In this document: positions 15,497 to 17,900 of the stretch, piece by piece | Layout: each line of letters begins with the position of its first letter | Position numbering within the stretch: position 1 is the stretch's first letter | DNA from: Nitrospirota bacterium | GTDB lineage: Bacteria > NPL-UPA2 > JAADIA01 | NCBI GenBank assembly: GCA_013151555.1 | Contig: JAADIA010000019.1 | Span: forward strand, 1-17,900 | Direction: 5' to 3' | DNA: 17,900 bases | The notes under the pieces: model-generated | Database searches by the model: none | The model's input: the letters and a program-made list of their open reading frames with translations, nothing else | What the model was told of the DNA's origin: nothing | Made by a program: the position numbers and the translations under genes

Positions 15497-16960
15497 ATGT
15501 TTCGTAACAGTCTGACGGCAAAGATTATCGTATCGGTGGCTATCACTATTGCCGTTGTGATAGGCATCTTTACCTATCTTATCGTAGGAATTCAGACTGA
15601 CGAATTGATGAATAGGGCAAAACGCAACGGTATATTCATAAGCCATCTTATTTACCAGCATATCAGCGAAGCGATGCTGAGAGGCGGTCGGGAAGAAGTC
15701 CAGGAATTTTTTCCTAACATAAGGAAGAGCAAAGATGTGCTGCGTGTTTTTGTGTTTGATGAAGGGGGAGAGATTGTCTTTTCGTCCCGGGGGAGCGAGG
15801 TTGGCAGGAAGGCAGATGATTTTCACCGCCGGCTTTTTGGAAGGGAGAGAGGGAATCTAATCAACTTTCAAGTTAGTAAAGATCATAAAATCTTTTCCAT
15901 CGTGACGCCGGTAAAGAATAAAGCGGGATGCCAGCGGTGTCATGGGAAAGAACGTCCCGTACTTGGCGCCCTGGGTATTGATATCTCCCTTATTCCTGCG
16001 GAGACGGAGATAAGGAATAATAGGAATTGGATTATCTTCTTTGCCTTTATAGTATTGCTCCTTGTTTCCGCGGTGATATCCGTCCTGGTAGTTGTGCTCG
16101 TCAAACGTCCCATAAGAAACCTTATGAGAACAATGACTGAGGTGGAACGAGGTAACCTGAAGGCAAAGGTTAACGTAAGGAGCCGGGATGAATTGGGCCG
16201 GTTGGGTAAGTCTTTTAATTCCATGATAACCCGCCTGGAGCGGGCAAATGTGGAGTTGCAGAGATATTATGAGAGGCAGATGCAGCAGGCGGAGAAATTA
16301 GCTACCATAGGGGAATTGGCTTCGGGCATAGCTCACGAGATAAAGAATCCTCTCTCTGGTATCGGAGCGGCTATTCAGGTTCTTTCCGAAGAGTTTAATC
16401 TGAGAACTACCCACCGGGAAATTGTTGACGAAATTATGCAGCAACTGGAGAGATTGAATAAAACTACGAGAGACCTTCTGAGTTTTGCCCGGCCGGCGGA
16501 GCCGAGGTTTCTGGCGGGTGACCTTAATGAGATTATCAATAAGGCGGGTTTCTTCATAAGGAAACGGGCGGAGAAACAGAATGTCCTGATAAGGGAAGAT
16601 CTGAAACAGGATATCCCTCATATCTTTCTTGACCCGGAACAGATGCAGCAGGTTTTTCTGAATATAATGCTTAATGCCCTTCAGGCTATGCCCAAAGGAG
16701 GGGAATTACATATAAAGACTTCGCAAAAAGAAGACACGGTAGAAGTTGCTTTTGAAGATACCGGTAAAGGGATATCTCCGGAACAGCTCCGAAAAATTTT
16801 CAACCCTTTCTTTACCACCAGGCATCGGGGGACGGGTCTGGGATTATCCATTTGCCGGAAAATCGTTGAGAGTCATGGAGGTAGCATTAAGGTGGAGAGC
16901 GAACCGGGTAAAGGAACAATCTTTACCGTCATCTTGCCGGTGAAAGAGGTAAAAGATTAG
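15497..16960 (+). CDS. Sensor histidine kinase with periplasmic CxxCH motif (NtrB-like)
   Basis: The 487-residue membrane kinase has a first transmembrane segment at about 10-31, a periplasmic domain at about 32-176, a second transmembrane segment at about 177-203 and a HAMP domain at about 204-255. The phosphorylated histidine is H280 in GIAHEIKNPLSG. The catalytic domain has the N box NIMLN (389-393), the G1 box DTGKGIS from D421 and a RGTGLGLS G2 box. CQRCH at 145-149, near the end of the periplasmic domain, fits the consensus for covalent c-type heme attachment. The following VLGALGIDISL is the usual closing strand of this sensor type. A heme-based redox or gas signal is therefore plausible but not proven. 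It would phosphorylate the NtrC-type regulator encoded 332 bases downstream. Gene order also places it after the heme cluster. Confidence 0.95.
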   Translation: MFRNSLTAKIIVSVAITIAVVIGIFTYLIVGIQTDELMNRAKRNGIFISHLIYQHISEAMLRGGREEVQEFFPNIRKSKDVLRVFVFDEGGEIVFSSRGSEVGRKADDFHRRLFGRERGNLINFQVSKDHKIFSIVTPVKNKAGCQRCHGKERPVLGALGIDISLIPAETEIRNNRNWIIFFAFIVLLLVSAVISVLVVVLVKRPIRNLMRTMTEVERGNLKAKVNVRSRDELGRLGKSFNSMITRLERANVELQRYYERQMQQAEKLATIGELASGIAHEIKNPLSGIGAAIQVLSEEFNLRTTHREIVDEIMQQLERLNKTTRDLLSFARPAEPRFLAGDLNEIINKAGFFIRKRAEKQNVLIREDLKQDIPHIFLDPEQMQQVFLNIMLNALQAMPKGGELHIKTSQKEDTVEVAFEDTGKGISPEQLRKIFNPFFTTRHRGTGLGLSICRKIVESHGGSIKVESEPGKGTIFTVILPVKEVKD

Positions 16961-17292
16961 AATCGAGGTCCGGATTTTCATAGATTAGAAAAAAATAACT
17001 ACGAAGGAACGAAAACACGAAGAAAAGCCTATAAATTTCTTTTGACATCCTGCCTGCCGCAGGCAGGGATATACAGGATTGACAAGGTTTTTAATTTTTT
17101 CTGCGGTTATTATTCTTTATCCTGTTTTTATCCTGTTCATCCTGTCAGAATAATTTTCAATAATCACGTTAAAATTTTACTCTTTTTCGTGCTTTCGTGG
17201 TTGATTAGGAAGAAATATTGTTTCATGCATCAGTGTAAATCAGTGTCTAATTGTTTCTCTGTGGTTAAGTTAACAATACTGGAGAAAAGGTA
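16961..17292. other. Kinase-regulator intergenic gap filled by repeats
   Basis: These 332 bases contain the composite palindrome at 16997-17202 and a CAGTGT-type word after it. A plus-strand open frame at 17042-17293 only reads through the palindrome and is not credible. An AGAAAAGG immediately before the ATG at 17293 serves as the ribosome site. No clear promoter was recognised. Confidence 0.6.
16997..17202. repeat. Composite palindromic intergenic repeat (ACAGGAT type), copy 2
   Basis: The outer arms are AACTACGAAGGAACGAAAA (16997-17015) and, inverted, TTTTTCGTGCTTTCGTGGTT (17183-17202). Nested inside are TTTGACAT with the palindrome CCTGCCTGCCGCAGGCAGG (17049-17067) and ATACAGGATTGACA. 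On the right, three ATCCTG words (17119, 17130, 17139) end in GTCAG. This gives a hairpin within a hairpin. It fills most of the kinase-regulator gap, and CAGTGTAAATCAGTGTCTAA follows at about 17230, as it does after copy 1. Confidence 0.75.
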
Positions 17293-17900
17293 ATGGCTAA
17301 AGGCAGGATTCTTGTTGTAGACGATGAGAAGTTGATCCGCTGGTCGCTGGAGCAAAATCTGGCTAAGGAAGGGTATGAAGTGGTCAGTGCCGAATATGGT
17401 AAAGAGGCGCTCTCCCGGGTGGAAACCGAGATAGTAGATCTTGCCCTTCTGGACGTGCGCCTTCCCGATATAAGCGGAGTGGACGTTCTTAAAGGTATCA
17501 AAAAGATCAACAGAGACATTCCGGTGATAATGATTACTGCCGATGATGCGGTGAAGACAGCCATTGCCTGCATGAAAGCAGGGGCTTACGATTATGTGAT
17601 AAAACCCTTTAATTTCGAAGAGCTCAAGATAGTCGTGGACAAGTCGCTGGAGACCGCTACCCTGAAAAGCGAATTCCGGCGGCTGCGCCATGAACAGGAG
17701 GTTGAGTGCCAGTTTGAAAACATTGTGGGAAAAAGCAAACCCATGCAGGAAGTTTTCGGAATGATGACCAGGATTATGAAAAGCGAGGCCACGACCGTCT
17801 TGCTGCAAGGCGAGAGCGGAACAGGGAAGGATTTGATAGCCCGGGCTATTCATTACGGAAGTGCCCGGAAAGAGAAGCCGTTTATGGAGATAAACTGTGC
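17293..17900 (+). CDS. NtrC-family sigma-54-dependent response regulator, N-terminal part (cut by window edge)
   Basis: The visible 202 residues start MAKGRILVVDDEKLIRWSLE, a canonical receiver domain. The phospho-acceptor is D54 in LLDVRLP, MITADD follows, and the conserved lysine is K104 in VIKPF. A linker leads to IVGKSKPMQEVFGMM, the typical start of the sigma-54-interacting AAA+ domain, and to Walker A GESGTGKD at 173-180. The usual last residue of that motif is Glu, so Asp is a mild variant. The window ends inside the AAA+ domain, so the GAFTGA loop and the DNA-binding HTH are not seen. Pairing with the kinase upstream predicts control of a sigma-54 promoter, whose location is unknown. 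Confidence 0.96.
   Translation, partial: MAKGRILVVDDEKLIRWSLEQNLAKEGYEVVSAEYGKEALSRVETEIVDLALLDVRLPDISGVDVLKGIKKINRDIPVIMITADDAVKTAIACMKAGAYDYVIKPFNFEELKIVVDKSLETATLKSEFRRLRHEQEVECQFENIVGKSKPMQEVFGMMTRIMKSEATTVLLQGESGTGKDLIARAIHYGSARKEKPFMEINC

Noticed and set aside
15261-17202. CRISPR array
   Set aside because: The repeated words here and at 10229-10365 are few, irregularly spaced and palindromic-composite, without uniform spacers or cas genes.
17042-17293. Plus-strand open frame of 83 codons between kinase and regulator
   Set aside because: It translates the composite palindrome and has no family resemblance.

Overview
This looks like a chromosomal segment from an uncultivated bacterium with moderate GC content, dense gene packing and good Shine-Dalgarno sequences. 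Clues to lineage are the Minf_1886-family protein, the GT4/GH130 carbohydrate genes, a stand-alone groEL, a 23S-IVS-type four-helix-bundle gene and intergenic palindromes built on ACAGGAT and CAGTGT words. Together these are most reminiscent of Omnitrophota or other PVC-related candidate phyla. That placement is an inference from gene content, not a phylogeny.

Layout. (1) Positions 1-1268, minus strand: the N-terminal part of a membrane-anchored sensor protein, cut by the window edge, with a HIT-family hydrolase upstream of it. (2) Positions 1269-1984: a 716-base divergent control region. It carries promoter-like sites, a nested inverted-repeat structure that could be a groEL leader RNA, and one copy of a diverged dispersed repeat; I see no CIRCE element and no groES. 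(3) Positions 1985-8038, plus strand: groEL, a Minf_1886 protein, two GT-B glycosyltransferases, a GH130 glycoside phosphorylase/hydrolase and a LOG-family protein. (4) Positions 8209-9132: a PAC2-family protein. (5) Positions 9235-15233: a tetrapyrrole cluster of precorrin-2 dehydrogenase, ccsA-type cytochrome c assembly protein, hemA, hemC and a fused uroporphyrinogen-III methyltransferase/synthase. A four-helix-bundle gene bounded by inverted repeats sits between the first two. (6) Positions 15497-17900: a sensor histidine kinase with a periplasmic CxxCH motif, and a partial NtrC-type response regulator.

How the genes fit together. HemA makes glutamate semialdehyde from glutamyl-tRNA, HemC makes hydroxymethylbilane, and the fused protein cyclises it to uroporphyrinogen III and methylates that to precorrin-2. 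The precorrin-2 dehydrogenase then makes sirohydrochlorin, leading to siroheme, cobalamin or, in some lineages, heme through the siroheme-dependent route. The CcsA-like protein would deliver heme to apocytochromes c, and the downstream kinase itself has a c-type heme attachment motif, so the last two modules may be functionally linked.

The most unusual items are the inverted-repeat-bounded four-helix-bundle gene, which has the architecture of a 23S rRNA intervening sequence but lies at the 3' end of a protein gene; the structured groEL leader; and the palindromic repeats that fill most gaps from 12491 onward.
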